A stretch of DNA of 64,000 nucleotides, from the NCBI RefSeq assembly GCF_005502465.1, contig NZ_SCOT01000002.1, forward strand, positions 62,001 to 126,000, in the 5' to 3' direction. Each line of letters begins with the position of its first letter. Position 1 is the stretch's first letter. The DNA is from Sphingopyxis sp. L1A2A (GTDB taxonomy: Bacteria > Pseudomonadota > Alphaproteobacteria > Sphingomonadales > Sphingomonadaceae). The notes beneath the pieces are model-generated. The model had not been told where the DNA came from and searched no databases. It worked only from the letters and a program-made list of their open reading frames with translations. Both the position numbers and the translations under genes were made by a program. Below, piece after piece: positions 24,318 through 33,590 of the stretch.

Positions 24318-26645
24318 TTGGCCGATGCAGCGGTAAAAGAAAAACAGGTAAAACTGCAGGTGGCGAATTCGCGCGCCGAGGAAAGCGGCGGCGGCATCGC
24401 CCGCATCCCGCGCTCTGCGATGGCCGAATTGGGCGTCACCGAAGGCGATATCATCGAGATCAGCGGCAAGCGGCAGACCGCGTCGCGCGTCGTGGCGCCT
24501 TATGCCGAGGATGAAGGGCTGGAGGTCATCCGCCTCGACGGCCTGCAGCGCGCCAATGCGGGCGCGGGCGCGGGCGATATGGTGATGCTCAGCCGCGTTG
24601 AAACGCGCCCGGCGACGCGCGTGGTGTTCGCCCCGGCGCAGGAAAATCTGCGGTTGCAGGGATCGGCGAACGCGCTGAAACGCAGCTTCTTTGGGCGGCC
24701 ACTGGTGGCGGGCGATACCGTCGCGACCGCCGGGCAACAGCGGTTGGAATCGGGCGACATGCCGCCGCAGCTGCGCCAGATGCTCAATGCGCCGGCCTAT
24801 GCGTTGGCCGAGGTGCGCCTGATCGTCGTCTCGGCGGCGCCAAAGGGCGTCGTGTTTATCGACGAGAATACCGAAATCGAGCTGCTGCCCGAATATCAAG
24901 AGCCGCAGGACGCGCGCCGCACCGATGTGACCTATGACGATCTGGGCGGGCTGGGCGAGACGATCGACCAGCTGCGCGAAATGGTCGAACTGCCGCTGCG
25001 CTATCCCGAGCTGTTTCGCCGCCTGGGCGTCGATCCGCCGCGCGGGGTGCTGCTCCACGGGCCGCCGGGCACCGGCAAGACACGGCTGGCCCGCGCCGTC
25101 GCGAACGAGAGCGAAGCGCAATTTTTCCTGATCAACGGCCCTGAAATCATGGGGTCGGCCTATGGCGAATCCGAAAAGCGGCTGCGTGATGTTTTCGAAC
25201 AGGCTGCCAAGGCGGCGCCGTCGATCCTGTTCATCGACGAGATCGATTCGATCGCGCCCAAGCGCGGCCAGGTGACGGGCGAGGCCGAAAAGCGCCTCGT
25301 CGCGCAGCTGCTGACGCTGATGGACGGGCTGGAGCCGCGGACCAATCTGGTGGTGATCGCCGCGACCAATCGCCCCGATGCGATCGACGAAGCGCTGCGG
25401 CGCCCGGGCCGCTTCGATCGCGAGATCATCATCGGGGTGCCCGACGAGAGCGGACGCCGCGAGATATTGGGCATTCACACCCGCGGTATGCCGCTGTCCG
25501 CCGATGTCGATCTGGCCGAGCTGGCGCGCACGACTTTTGGCTTTGTCGGCGCCGATATGGCGGCGCTGACGCGCGAGGCGGCGATCGAGGCGGTGCGGCG
25601 GATCATGCCCAGGCTCGATCTGGCCGAAGGCACGATCCCGCCCGAGGTGTTGGAAGAATTGCGCGTGACGCGCGACGATTTCAGCAACGCATTAAAGCGC
25701 GTGCAGCCGTCGGCGATGCGCGAAGTGATGGTGCAGGCGCCGACGACGCGATGGAGCGATATCGGCGGTCTCGACGCGGCGCGCGAGAAGCTGATCGAGG
25801 GGATCGAGCTGCCTCTGAAGCATCCCGAGGCGTTCCGGCGGCTGGGCATCCGGGCCGCCAAGGGTTTCCTGCTCTATGGTCCGCCCGGCACCGGCAAAAC
25901 CTTGCTGGCCAAAGCGGCGGCGCGCGAATCCGATGCCAATTTCATTTCGATCAAATCGTCGGACCTGCTGTCGAAATGGTATGGCGAGAGCGAGCAGCAG
26001 ATCGCGCGGCTGTTCGCCCGCGCGCGCGCCGTCGCGCCGACGATCATCTTTATCGACGAACTCGACAGTCTGGTCCCGGCGCGCGGCAGCGGTGCATCGG
26101 GCGAGCCGCAGGCCACCGAACGGGTCGTCAACACGATCCTGGCCGAGATGGACGGGATCGAGGAAATGCAGTCGGTCGTGGTGATCGGCGCGACCAATCG
26201 CCCGAACCTGATCGACCCGGCGTTGCTGCGCCCCGGGCGGCTCGACGAGCTGATCTATGTCGCGGTTCCCGACAAGGAGGGACGGCGCCGTATACTCGAG
26301 ATCCAGACCGGCAAGATGCCGCTGGCGGGCGACGTCGATCTGGCGGTGCTGGCGGAAAAATCCGACCGGTTCACCGGTGCCGACCTGGAGGATCTGACGC
26401 GCCGCGCCGGTCTGGCGGCGCTCAAGCGCTCGATCAACAGCGACATGGTGACGATGGCCGATTTCGACGCGGCGTTGAAGGATACCCGCGCATCGGTGAC
26501 CGAGGCGATGGAAAAGGACTATGAAAAAATCCAGGGCGAGATCAAGCAGAACGCGATGAGCGTCGACCCGATCGGCTTTTTCGCGCCCGGGATGCTCAAG
26601 CCGGTGCGCGAGCGCAAGCATAGCGACGACGCCGCGAAGGACTAG
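24318..26645 (+). CDS. CDC48-family AAA ATPase (VAT-like)
   Basis: 775 residues. N-terminal double-psi barrel/VAT-N domains (about 1-190), then two AAA modules: Walker A GPPGTGKT and Walker B ILFIDEIDSIAPKR in the first, GPPGTGKT and IIFIDELDSLVPAR in the second. Proteins of this type unfold or remodel protein complexes; bacterial members are less studied than archaeal and eukaryotic ones. The start is TTG 24318 with GGAG 7 bases upstream; no ATG in frame lies nearby. It is convergent with the MFS gene. Confidence 0.92.
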   Translation: MADAAVKEKQVKLQVANSRAEESGGGIARIPRSAMAELGVTEGDIIEISGKRQTASRVVAPYAEDEGLEVIRLDGLQRANAGAGAGDMVMLSRVETRPATRVVFAPAQENLRLQGSANALKRSFFGRPLVAGDTVATAGQQRLESGDMPPQLRQMLNAPAYALAEVRLIVVSAAPKGVVFIDENTEIELLPEYQEPQDARRTDVTYDDLGGLGETIDQLREMVELPLRYPELFRRLGVDPPRGVLLHGPPGTGKTRLARAVANESEAQFFLINGPEIMGSAYGESEKRLRDVFEQAAKAAPSILFIDEIDSIAPKRGQVTGEAEKRLVAQLLTLMDGLEPRTNLVVIAATNRPDAIDEALRRPGRFDREIIIGVPDESGRREILGIHTRGMPLSADVDLAELARTTFGFVGADMAALTREAAIEAVRRIMPRLDLAEGTIPPEVLEELRVTRDDFSNALKRVQPSAMREVMVQAPTTRWSDIGGLDAAREKLIEGIELPLKHPEAFRRLGIRAAKGFLLYGPPGTGKTLLAKAAARESDANFISIKSSDLLSKWYGESEQQIARLFARARAVAPTIIFIDELDSLVPARGSGASGEPQATERVVNTILAEMDGIEEMQSVVVIGATNRPNLIDPALLRPGRLDELIYVAVPDKEGRRRILEIQTGKMPLAGDVDLAVLAEKSDRFTGADLEDLTRRAGLAALKRSINSDMVTMADFDAALKDTRASVTEAMEKDYEKIQGEIKQNAMSVDPIGFFAPGMLKPVRERKHSDDAAKD

Positions 26646-26657
26646 GCGCTAGGCGCA

Positions 26658-26727
26658 ACCGTAGCCCTGAGCTTGTCGAAGGGCGCTTCTCGGCGAGGCG
26701 CCCTTCGACAAGCTCAGGGCCACGGCT
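26658..26727. repeat. Inverted REP pair between convergent genes
   Basis: ACCGTAGCCCTGAGCTTGTC... (26658-26686) and its inverted copy GCGCCCTTCGACAAGCTCAG... (26698-26727) face each other around a 11-base loop. The pair fills the gap between the ends of the CDC48-type and MFS genes and may act as a bidirectional terminator. Confidence 0.65.
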
Positions 26728-26729
26728 AT

Positions 26730-28040
26730 TCAGGTCGCAGGTTCGTCCTGCCGCAGCGCGGACCAGCCCCACAGCACCAGCCAGCCGCAGAAGCCCGCCA
26801 TCAGGCCATAAGCGACCATCGGGTGCCAGTTGTACAGCAGCACGCCGATGGCGGGCGAGACGATATAGGCCGAGCCGTTGATCGACGCGGTCATCCCCGC
26901 GACGCTGCCCTGATCGCGGCGCGGCACCGACAGCGACGCGCCGGCGGTGAAGCCGGGGCGGAACAGGCCAAAGCCGAGCGAGGCGAGGGCGAAGCCGATG
27001 ATGATGCCGTGCAGGCCCTGCGACAGCCCGGTCATGACCAGCCCGGTGGCGCCCAGCGCGGCGCCGATCAGCACTGCGGTCCGTGCCGACAGCTTCAGCA
27101 GCGGAATCAGTCCCCATTGCGACAGCAGGGTGGCAAAGGCGCCCGCCATCAACACGATGCCGGTCATCGCGGCGCCCTCGTCGGGGTTGAGGCGGAGGTC
27201 GAGCCGGTCGAGGATCAGGAAGCCGATGACGCCCAGCATCATCGCCTGCGCCTGGCCGCCGTACAGCCCCGCCAGCAACCACGGGCGAACGCGATTGTCC
27301 GACCAGCGCAGCGGCGGCGCAGCGGCGGCGCCGGGGTCGACGACATCATCGTCGCTATCGTCGGTCGCCGCCGCGGGCGACCCCGCCGACGTCGGATAAG
27401 CGACGATCGCGCCGCGCGCCGCGAACCGCGGCACATCGTCGGGCAGCCGCCAGCGCAGCATGACGAGGACGAGCAGACCGATCAGCGCAAAGACGAGCAG
27501 GGGACCGGCCAGCCCGACGAACGGCAGAATGAAGAACGGCGCGATCGCGGGTCCGATCACGGTGCCCAGGCCGAAGGAGGAGGAGACGAGCGACAAGGCC
27601 TGGGTGCGCTCCTCCGGGTCGGTGCGCGCCGCGACATAGGCTTGCACCGCGGGCGGCGCGGCCGACCCGAAGCCGCCATAGAGGCTGCGAAACAGCGCAA
27701 AAATGACGAAGGTGGTGCCGGCGGCGAGATAGCCCTGAAGCCCCGACCAGAGCGCCACACCGCACAGTGCCATCGATAGCATGAACCCGATCACACCCAG
27801 CGCCATCAGCGCCTTGCGGCCGCGCTTGTCGGACTGGCGCGCCCAATAAGGCGCCGTCATCACCCACAACAGCGCCGACCAGCTGAAGGCCAGGCTGACC
27901 CAGACGTCGGGGATGTGCAGCTTGGCGCCGATCGCGGGCAGGATCGACTGCATCGCGGTGTTGCCGGCGGCGGCGACCAGCATCACCGCGAACAGGATCG
28001 TCATGCGGTCGGCCGGGATCGATTGCGATTTTGTCGCCAT
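26730..28040 (-). CDS. MFS transporter
   Basis: 436 residues from ATG 28040, with GGAGG about 11 bases before. Twelve hydrophobic segments in two halves are separated by a soluble loop (about residues 210-245, Asp-rich, with TDDSDDDVVDPGAAAAP). The A-type loop after TM2 reads YWARQSDKRGRKALMALGV, the MFS signature GXXXD(R/K)XGR-like form. It probably exports a small molecule or drug. Upstream in-frame sequence overlaps the divergent methyltransferase and is rejected. A palindrome at 28111-28128 could be its operator. Confidence 0.88.
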   Translation of the reverse strand: MATKSQSIPADRMTILFAVMLVAAAGNTAMQSILPAIGAKLHIPDVWVSLAFSWSALLWVMTAPYWARQSDKRGRKALMALGVIGFMLSMALCGVALWSGLQGYLAAGTTFVIFALFRSLYGGFGSAAPPAVQAYVAARTDPEERTQALSLVSSSFGLGTVIGPAIAPFFILPFVGLAGPLLVFALIGLLVLVMLRWRLPDDVPRFAARGAIVAYPTSAGSPAAATDDSDDDVVDPGAAAAPPLRWSDNRVRPWLLAGLYGGQAQAMMLGVIGFLILDRLDLRLNPDEGAAMTGIVLMAGAFATLLSQWGLIPLLKLSARTAVLIGAALGATGLVMTGLSQGLHGIIIGFALASLGFGLFRPGFTAGASLSVPRRDQGSVAGMTASINGSAYIVSPAIGVLLYNWHPMVAYGLMAGFCGWLVLWGWSALRQDEPAT

Positions 28041-28110
28041 GATCGACTTCACCTCCGACTTTTCAGCTGCCCATGTCGGCCTTTCCCTACACGCGCGCGG
28101 TGACCTGTCC

Positions 28111-28128
28111 AGAGTCAAGACTGACTCT
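28111..28128. promoter_or_regulatory. 18-bp palindrome, candidate operator
   Basis: AGAGTCAAGACTGACTCT: arms AGAGTCA and TGACTCT are perfect inverted copies around AGAC. It lies between the divergent MFS and methyltransferase genes, so one repressor could control both. No regulator gene is adjacent. Confidence 0.5.
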
Positions 28129-28191
28129 TTCCTTGCGCCCGCGCGCCGTTTTTGCCACGCCCTCGTCAACCGCAACAACGCGAAAGCCATC

Positions 28192-28830
28192 ATGACCAAT
28201 CCGCGGGCGCAGGCCCAAGAAAAGAAAGCGCCGCTGGCGCGCCGGCTGCGCGTGGGCCTCAAACGCTTTTTCGGGCCGTGGGGCATGTTTGTCCGCGGCT
28301 TCATCAAGCATCCGGTCATGGTGGGATCGATCGTGCCGTCGTCGCCGACGCTGATCCGCCACATGCTGCGGCCGGTCGATTGGAAGAGCACGAAGCTGTT
28401 CGTCGAATATGGCCCGGGGGTCGGCACCTTTTGCCGCCCGCTACTCGAACGGATGGCGGGTGACGCGACGCTGATCGCGATCGACACGAACGAGGATTTC
28501 ATCGACTATCTGCGGGAAGACATCCGCGACAGCCGCTTTATCGCAGTCCACGGGTCGGCCTCCGACGTCGAGGCGATCATCGCAGCGCATGGCTTTGACA
28601 AGGCCGATTATGTGCTGTCGGGCCTGCCCTTTTCGACCTTGCCCGCAGGTGTTGGCCCGGCGATTGCGGCAGCAACGCATCGCGTGCTGCGGCCCGGCGG
28701 CGCGTTCCTGGTCTATCAGTTCCGCGCTCGTGCGCGCGACTTCCTTGCCCCACATTTCGCCCGTATCGACAATGCGTTCGAATGGGTGAATGTGCCGCCC
28801 TGCTTCCTGTTCTGGGGCTGGAAAGACTAA
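28192..28830 (+). CDS. Class I SAM methyltransferase (phospholipid N-methyltransferase-like)
   Basis: 212 residues from ATG 28192. The SAM-binding motif I is FVEYGPGVGTFCRPLLERM and the acidic end of strand 2 is LIAIDTNEDF; motif IV is LSGLPFSTLP, close to the rRNA adenine dimethylase/PmtA subgroup. It may methylate phosphatidylethanolamine, though rRNA-type substrates cannot be ruled out. It is divergent from the MFS gene, and the next gene (a phospholipase D-type synthase) is also a lipid enzyme. The longer in-frame upstream extension lacks protein-like composition. Confidence 0.8.
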   Translation: MTNPRAQAQEKKAPLARRLRVGLKRFFGPWGMFVRGFIKHPVMVGSIVPSSPTLIRHMLRPVDWKSTKLFVEYGPGVGTFCRPLLERMAGDATLIAIDTNEDFIDYLREDIRDSRFIAVHGSASDVEAIIAAHGFDKADYVLSGLPFSTLPAGVGPAIAAATHRVLRPGGAFLVYQFRARARDFLAPHFARIDNAFEWVNVPPCFLFWGWKD

Positions 28831-28972
28831 GGATCGGCTGCCATCTGGCCCATGGCGGCCTGCAAATGGCGACCTCTCGCGCTTCCGGTGCTCACGTACA
28901 GAAGTACGCTGCGCTCCGGGTCGCGAGACGCCCCCATTTTCGACTCGCCCTGAGCCAAATGGCAACCGATCC
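28831..28972. repeat. Long imperfect palindrome filling a convergent intergenic gap
   Basis: The two ends are GGATCGGCTGCC (28831) and GGCAACCGATCC (28961-28972), and the arms of about 71 bases pair at most positions with the loop region around 28900 (CGTACAGAAGTACG). It begins right after one stop codon and ends 8 bases before the other. It could be a terminator or a small non-autonomous palindromic element. Confidence 0.6.
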
Positions 28973-28980
28973 TCTCGGCT

Positions 28981-30192
28981 TTAGACCTCCAGATCGGGAT
29001 CGGTCTCACCCAGGCCAAAGTTCAGCCGCCGCGACACGGTATAGTCGGCGACGCCGACGACAAACCACGCCAGCGTCCAGCGCAGCCGCGTCAGCCACCC
29101 GGCGCGCGCCTTGTGACGCGCTGGCGTGATGTCGTCGCAATCGTCCTGCTGGGCCGCGATGAACCGACGCATCTGCTGCGCGAAACCGGCGTCGGCGACG
29201 CGCAGCATCACCTCGACATTGACGAACAGGCTACGCATGTCGAAATTGGCGGTCCCGACATAAACGACATCGTCGATGACGATCAGCTTCATATGCAGCT
29301 TGCATGGCTGATATTCCCAGATCTGCGCGCGTTTGCGCAGCAGATAGCCATAAAGCAGGCGCGAGGCGCCGATCGTCGCCGCATTGTCGGACTTTGCCGC
29401 CATGATGAAGCGCGCCCGGCCGAGCCGCGCGACGCGGCCGAGCCGCCGCAACATGCCCTGTCCGGGCGAGAAATAGGCCATCACCATATCGAGCTGGCGC
29501 GCGCCGGTCAGGTCGGTTCGCACCGCGCGGGCCCAAGGCGACAGCCGCTGGGTCGGACCACCGACCAGCCAGGTGACCGGCCCCGTGTCGACCGGCCATT
29601 CGCGGATCAGGCGGCGGAGCATCAACAGCTTGCCGTCGTTGTTCAGCGTATAGTCGTGGATTTCCGCAAACCAGGCGACCATGCGCGCCACCGACGGGCC
29701 GCGAACGACGATGCCAAGGTCGAACCAGCAATTGTTCGGCTGTGTCCCAAGATAGGGGGTCGCAATGTTGAAACCGCCGGTCACCGCCACCGTCTCGTCG
29801 ATCAGCAGCAATTTCTGGTGATTGCGGACCAGATAGCTCGACCGCCAATGCCGCGAAAAAAAGGTCACGCTGCCGCCGGCGCCGCGCAGCGGCGCAAAAA
29901 TGCTGTCGGAAATATCCGATGAGCCGAAACTGTCGATCACCGCGCGGACCCGCACCCCGCGCTGCGCCGCCGCGATCATCGCATCGAGGACGCGGGTTCC
30001 GGCGCCGTCGTGCTCAAAAATGTACATGATGATGTCGATGCTGCGGATGGCGCCAGACAGGAGCGCCAGGATGCGGTCGAGCCGCTGGTCGCCGTCGACG
30101 ATGACCTCCAGCCGGTGCCCGGCGACGTCCGCGGTCAGGGTATCGGGATCGCTGGCGGGGGGGCAGGGCGCATCGGTCATCTTTCGGCTCAT
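28981..30192 (-). CDS. Phospholipase D-family cardiolipin synthase-like protein
   Basis: 403 residues. Two HKD motifs: NHQKLLLIDE followed by VAVTGGFNIA, and LHMKLIVIDDVVYVGTANFD. The first 20 or so residues are Pro/Asp-rich and there is no membrane segment before the first HKD, unlike ClsA, so it is closer to the ClsB/soluble type. It makes cardiolipin or transfers phosphatidyl groups at the inner membrane. It is convergent with the methyltransferase. ATG 30192 is the start. Confidence 0.88.
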   Translation of the reverse strand: MSRKMTDAPCPPASDPDTLTADVAGHRLEVIVDGDQRLDRILALLSGAIRSIDIIMYIFEHDGAGTRVLDAMIAAAQRGVRVRAVIDSFGSSDISDSIFAPLRGAGGSVTFFSRHWRSSYLVRNHQKLLLIDETVAVTGGFNIATPYLGTQPNNCWFDLGIVVRGPSVARMVAWFAEIHDYTLNNDGKLLMLRRLIREWPVDTGPVTWLVGGPTQRLSPWARAVRTDLTGARQLDMVMAYFSPGQGMLRRLGRVARLGRARFIMAAKSDNAATIGASRLLYGYLLRKRAQIWEYQPCKLHMKLIVIDDVVYVGTANFDMRSLFVNVEVMLRVADAGFAQQMRRFIAAQQDDCDDITPARHKARAGWLTRLRWTLAWFVVGVADYTVSRRLNFGLGETDPDLEV

Positions 30193-30320
30193 AGGCGGGG
30201 CGCTGCAAGCGCCGCAAGGGCAGCGCTTCGATTGACAGCCACGGGCGTTGCTGCTAGCGCGCAGCGCTTGCCGCCACGCCTCCCAAAAGGCTGGTCTCTC
30301 CGATATTCTAAGGAAACAAC

Positions 30321-30665
30321 ATGGCCCGCGTTACCGTCGAGGATTGCGTCGACAAGATTCCCAACCGTTTCGACCTCGTCCTGCTCTCCGCGCACCGCGC
30401 GCGTGAGATTTCGGGCGGCTCGGAACTGACGATCGACCGCGACCGCGACAAGAACCCGGTCGTGGCGCTGCGCGAAATCGCCGAACAGACCGTGCGTCCG
30501 AAGGATCTGAAGGAAACGCTGATCACGACGCTGCAAAAGGTTGTCGTCGACGATGACGATACGCCCGATGAAATCAGCTCGATCAGCCGCTCGGCCGAAG
30601 CCCTGCGCCTGACCGCCGCCGCGCCGCCGCGCAGCCCCGCGGGCGGCGGCAGCGACTTCGAATAA
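30321..30665 (+). CDS. rpoZ: RNA polymerase omega subunit
   Basis: 114 residues. The family core [20 protein letters not shown], then [13 protein letters not shown] and [13 protein letters not shown], is clear; the C-terminal 50 residues (acidic, then Pro/Gly-rich) are the usual alphaproteobacterial tail. Omega helps fold and assemble the beta' subunit. A strong terminator follows (30690-30716), so it is a single-gene unit. Confidence 0.97.
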   Translation: MARVTVEDCVDKIPNRFDLVLLSAHRAREISGGSELTIDRDRDKNPVVALREIAEQTVRPKDLKETLITTLQKVVVDDDDTPDEISSISRSAEALRLTAAAPPRSPAGGGSDFE

Positions 30666-30689
30666 GCGCCGCGAACATCGATACAAGGG

Positions 30690-30716
30690 GGGCCGCGGGA
30701 AACCGCGGCCCTTTTT
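30690..30716 (+). terminator. Rho-independent terminator of rpoZ
   Basis: GGGCCGCGG (30690-30698), loop GAAA, CCGCGGCCC (30703-30711), then five T. Perfect 9-bp stem with a U-tract 25 bases after the rpoZ stop. Confidence 0.92.
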
Positions 30717-31301
30717 GTTGGGGTGGGGCGTGCGGAATATTTCCTGGCGGCCGATTGTGGACGCTCTCTCTTCCCTCCATCATTCCCGCTTTCACGGGAA
30801 TGACGAGGAGGGCGTAGGGCAACTCCCCACCCCAAAGCCGCCATCCGCAGATCAAAAAACGCTGTCCTACATTGTTCCGCTGTGCCAGCCTTCATCTCAG
30901 CTCTTTCAATTTACAGGCAAAAGCGGTCGCGGCCTAGATTCCGGATGCGGCCAAGAATCGACCGCCATCTGTCCGCCGAGCGCGACAAATGCAGCGATGC
31001 ATAAGGCTGAACTTTCCTGAACTTTGGAATATTACGCGGCTCTTGCGCCGATCCGATCCCGGATCAAGTCCGGGACGACAAGGGTCCGGAATCGATCAAT
31101 TGCCGACGATTGCCGATATATTCTTCCGACCCGCTTACGGTGGGAGGTGACCGCCTTGTCGATTCTGTGCGTGTCCGCCCCGCTGCATGCTATACGCGGA
31201 TTTCGGGGCAATGGTCGGCAACGCCGATGAACATAGCTCCGCGATTTGGTTGCCGACAAGGCCGCGTCCTGCGGCCCGGGCCGACCGGAAAGGCGCGCTG
31301 G
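30717..31301. other. Gene-free 585-bp stretch with two small hairpin repeats
   Basis: I see no credible gene. Two short palindromes resemble dispersed hairpin repeats of proteobacteria: CATTCCCG (30781-30788)/CGGGAATG (30795-30802), and TCCCGGA (31057-31063)/TCCGGGA (31069-31075). Open frames here are made of these repeats. The promoter of the histidine kinase may lie at the right end. Confidence 0.55.
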
Positions 31302-32372
31302 ATGGCTGCCGATAATCCTCCAATCAACATGGGCCGCACGCTGGGGCTAGCGGTGGTGCTTGCGTCCGACGCGCCACTCCTGCTGCTCGACGAAAATCTC
31401 GCGATCGTTGCGGCGAGCGACAGTTTCCGTGCGGCCTTCGGCATCGATCCCGATACCGTCACCGGCCGGACGATTTATGACCTCGACAACCAGCAATGGG
31501 ATCTGCCGCGGCTGCGCTCGCTGATCGACGCGACCCTCTCGGGCGCGGCGGACGTCGAGGCGTATGAGGTCGATATCGAAACCAGCCTCGGTGGGCGCCG
31601 CCGACTGGTGCTAAAGGCGCAGCGGCTCGAATATGGCGACAGCCTCCACACGCGCATGATGATCACGGTGATCGACGTGACCGAAGTGCGCGCGAGCGAG
31701 AAGCGGCAGAAAGCACTGGTCCACGACAATGCGGCGCTGCTTCACGAGATGCAGCACCGGGTCGCCAACAGCCTGCAGATCATCGCGAGCATATTGATGC
31801 AGAGCGCGCGCAAGGTGCAGTCGAGCGAAGCGCGAGGCCATTTGAGCGACGCGCATCAACGCGTGATGTCGATCGCGACGCTGCAACGCCACCTTGCCGA
31901 ATCCGACGCGAATGCGGTCGAGCTCGAACCCTATCTGGCGCAGCTGTGCGCGAGCATTGGCGCGTCGATGATCTTTGACCCGGAGCAGCTCACGCTGACC
32001 ACCGAGGTCGATCCGGTTTCGATCGGCGGCGATGTGTCGGTCAGCCTGGGGCTGGTTGTCACCGAGCTGGTGATCAATGCTCTCAAGCACGCCTTTCCGA
32101 ACGACCGCCATGGCCATGTCGTCGTCGACTATACCGCGACGGGCGACGATTGGACTCTGTCGGTCTCCGACGACGGGGTCGGCTTCGGCGAGAATCCCGA
32201 ACGACCGACCGCGGGGCTGGGCACGCGTATCGTCCAGGCGCTCGCCAAGCAATTGGGAGCCGAAATCGCGGTCGAGGATACCGCACCGGGAACGCGTGTG
32301 TCGCTGACCCACGCCGCGCAGATCGCGCGGCAGGTGGCTGCCAACGACGAAGCGGAAAGTGCTGCGGTGTGA
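31302..32372 (+). CDS. HWE/HisKA_2-type sensor histidine kinase
   Basis: 356 residues from ATG 31302 with GGAAAGG upstream. A PAS-like sensory domain (about 15-145) precedes the phospho-acceptor HisKA_2 helix LLHEMQHRVANSLQIIASIL, with His in the QHRV motif. The catalytic domain shows the N box LVVTELVINALKHAFP, G1 SDDGVGF and G2 GLGTRIVQAL. No response regulator is adjacent, so it is an orphan; family members often feed the general stress response of alphaproteobacteria. Longer starts (31110, 31227) are poorer. Confidence 0.88.
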   Translation: MAADNPPINMGRTLGLAVVLASDAPLLLLDENLAIVAASDSFRAAFGIDPDTVTGRTIYDLDNQQWDLPRLRSLIDATLSGAADVEAYEVDIETSLGGRRRLVLKAQRLEYGDSLHTRMMITVIDVTEVRASEKRQKALVHDNAALLHEMQHRVANSLQIIASILMQSARKVQSSEARGHLSDAHQRVMSIATLQRHLAESDANAVELEPYLAQLCASIGASMIFDPEQLTLTTEVDPVSIGGDVSVSLGLVVTELVINALKHAFPNDRHGHVVVDYTATGDDWTLSVSDDGVGFGENPERPTAGLGTRIVQALAKQLGAEIAVEDTAPGTRVSLTHAAQIARQVAANDEAESAAV

Positions 32373-32445
32373 TTTTCTCCTGTGAGCGCAGTGGAATTCA
32401 GGGCGACCCTGAACGTCTGCTAATCACCCCAAACCGGACGTCCAG

Positions 32446-33051
32446 CTAAGAAAGCTGCGTCAATTCCGCCACGCGGATCGCTTTCGATGCCAGCATCGGC
32501 TCGATGATCCGCTGGATGCGGTGCGCGCGTGGCGAGCTGACGGTGATGTTGAACAGGCTGTTGGCGATCACATCGGCGATCTGCACCCCGTCGCTGCGGC
32601 GGCTGTCGGCGAGCGAGGCGCGGCCCCACTCGCCTAGTCCGGCCTGAATATCTTCGCGAACCTTCGCCAGGATGGTCGGATCGTAGCGGCCTTCATCGAT
32701 CACCACATCGGTGCACACGCCGCCGGTTTCGGGAAGCCAGCGGCCGACCGCGAGATCGAGCAGCGCGGCGTAAAGCGTCAGGTCGCTGGGCAGGGTGCCG
32801 CCCGGATTCTGCGCCAGCGTATCGCGCTTCGCCACCGCGACCCATGCGCGGCCACCGGCGCGATCGAACAGTTCGAGCAGGTAGGCCCGCTCGACAATGC
32901 TGATCCGGCTGCCTTTCAATTCGCCGCGCAGCCCGGTGACGGAGCGAAATCGGGCGTGAATATCGGCGGCGGCCTGCGGCGTCAGCATCACCGCCGAAAA
33001 AATCATGGCGCCCGCATTGAGCCCGCCCGATTCATCGCAATAGATTGTCAC
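32446..33051 (-). CDS. DUF3800 domain protein
   Basis: 201 residues from GTG 33051. The N-terminal MTIYCDESGGLNAGAMIFSA is the DUF3800 strand with the acidic DES pattern, and GVQIADVIANSLF near the C-terminus contains the late Asp. The fold is RNase H-like; function is unproven and includes defence-related contexts. It is convergent with the histidine kinase. No signal peptide or membrane segment. Confidence 0.75.
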   Translation of the reverse strand: MTIYCDESGGLNAGAMIFSAVMLTPQAAADIHARFRSVTGLRGELKGSRISIVERAYLLELFDRAGGRAWVAVAKRDTLAQNPGGTLPSDLTLYAALLDLAVGRWLPETGGVCTDVVIDEGRYDPTILAKVREDIQAGLGEWGRASLADSRRSDGVQIADVIANSLFNITVSSPRAHRIQRIIEPMLASKAIRVAELTQLS

Positions 33052-33071
33052 CGACTAGCGCCGCGATCCGG

Positions 33072-33557
33072 TCACCGGACGCGCCCGAAAAAGGCGACCG
33101 AGCGGCTTTGCCCGGGCGCCACTGCGGCGGGCCACAGCCAGCGGACATGCGTCACGTCGGCCGCCACCGCGGCGCGCGGGTCGGCGCCCGATACCGGCAC
33201 CGTCAGGCCGGTGAGCGCGCCGAATGTCTTGCCGCCATCGATCGAAACCGCAAATCCGGCGGGGTCAGCGGTTTCGTCGTACACCAGACCTTCGGGAATC
33301 GGGTTGGTCAGATTCAGCCCCGCCGCGGGCGCGGCGCCATTGTTGGTAAAGGTCAGCGTCACCCGGATGCGGTCGCCGGGGACGACGACGTCGGGCGCGA
33401 CGTAGGTTTTTGTCGCGGCTTGGCCGCTCGTCGTCGGCGCCAGTCGCTCCAGTTCGATCTTGCTGGTCAGCGCGCCGGTGCCCTGCGCCGCGGCGGGGTG
33501 CGGACCCATCGCTAGCACGGCGGCGATCGCCAGAATTTTCCACGCTTTACCGGTCAT
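33072..33557 (-). CDS. Exported DUF11-like adhesion/repeat domain protein
   Basis: 161 residues from ATG 33557, with AAGGAG 6 bases upstream. Signal peptide ILAIAAVLAMGPHPAAAQG, then a domain like the DUF11/conserved repeat in surface proteins (VVVPGDRIRVTLTFTNNGAA, PIPEGLVYDETADPAG). It is 20 bases downstream of the DUF3800 start. It is probably periplasmic or surface-associated. Confidence 0.7.
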   Translation of the reverse strand: MTGKAWKILAIAAVLAMGPHPAAAQGTGALTSKIELERLAPTTSGQAATKTYVAPDVVVPGDRIRVTLTFTNNGAAPAAGLNLTNPIPEGLVYDETADPAGFAVSIDGGKTFGALTGLTVPVSGADPRAAVAADVTHVRWLWPAAVAPGQSRSVAFFGRVR

Positions 33558-33590
33558 CACCGTCTCCTTGGTCGATCGCTCCATGGCGCA

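Noticed and set aside
26645-28502. Long N-terminal extension of the MFS protein
   Set aside because: It lies antisense in the methyltransferase gene and is not transporter-like.
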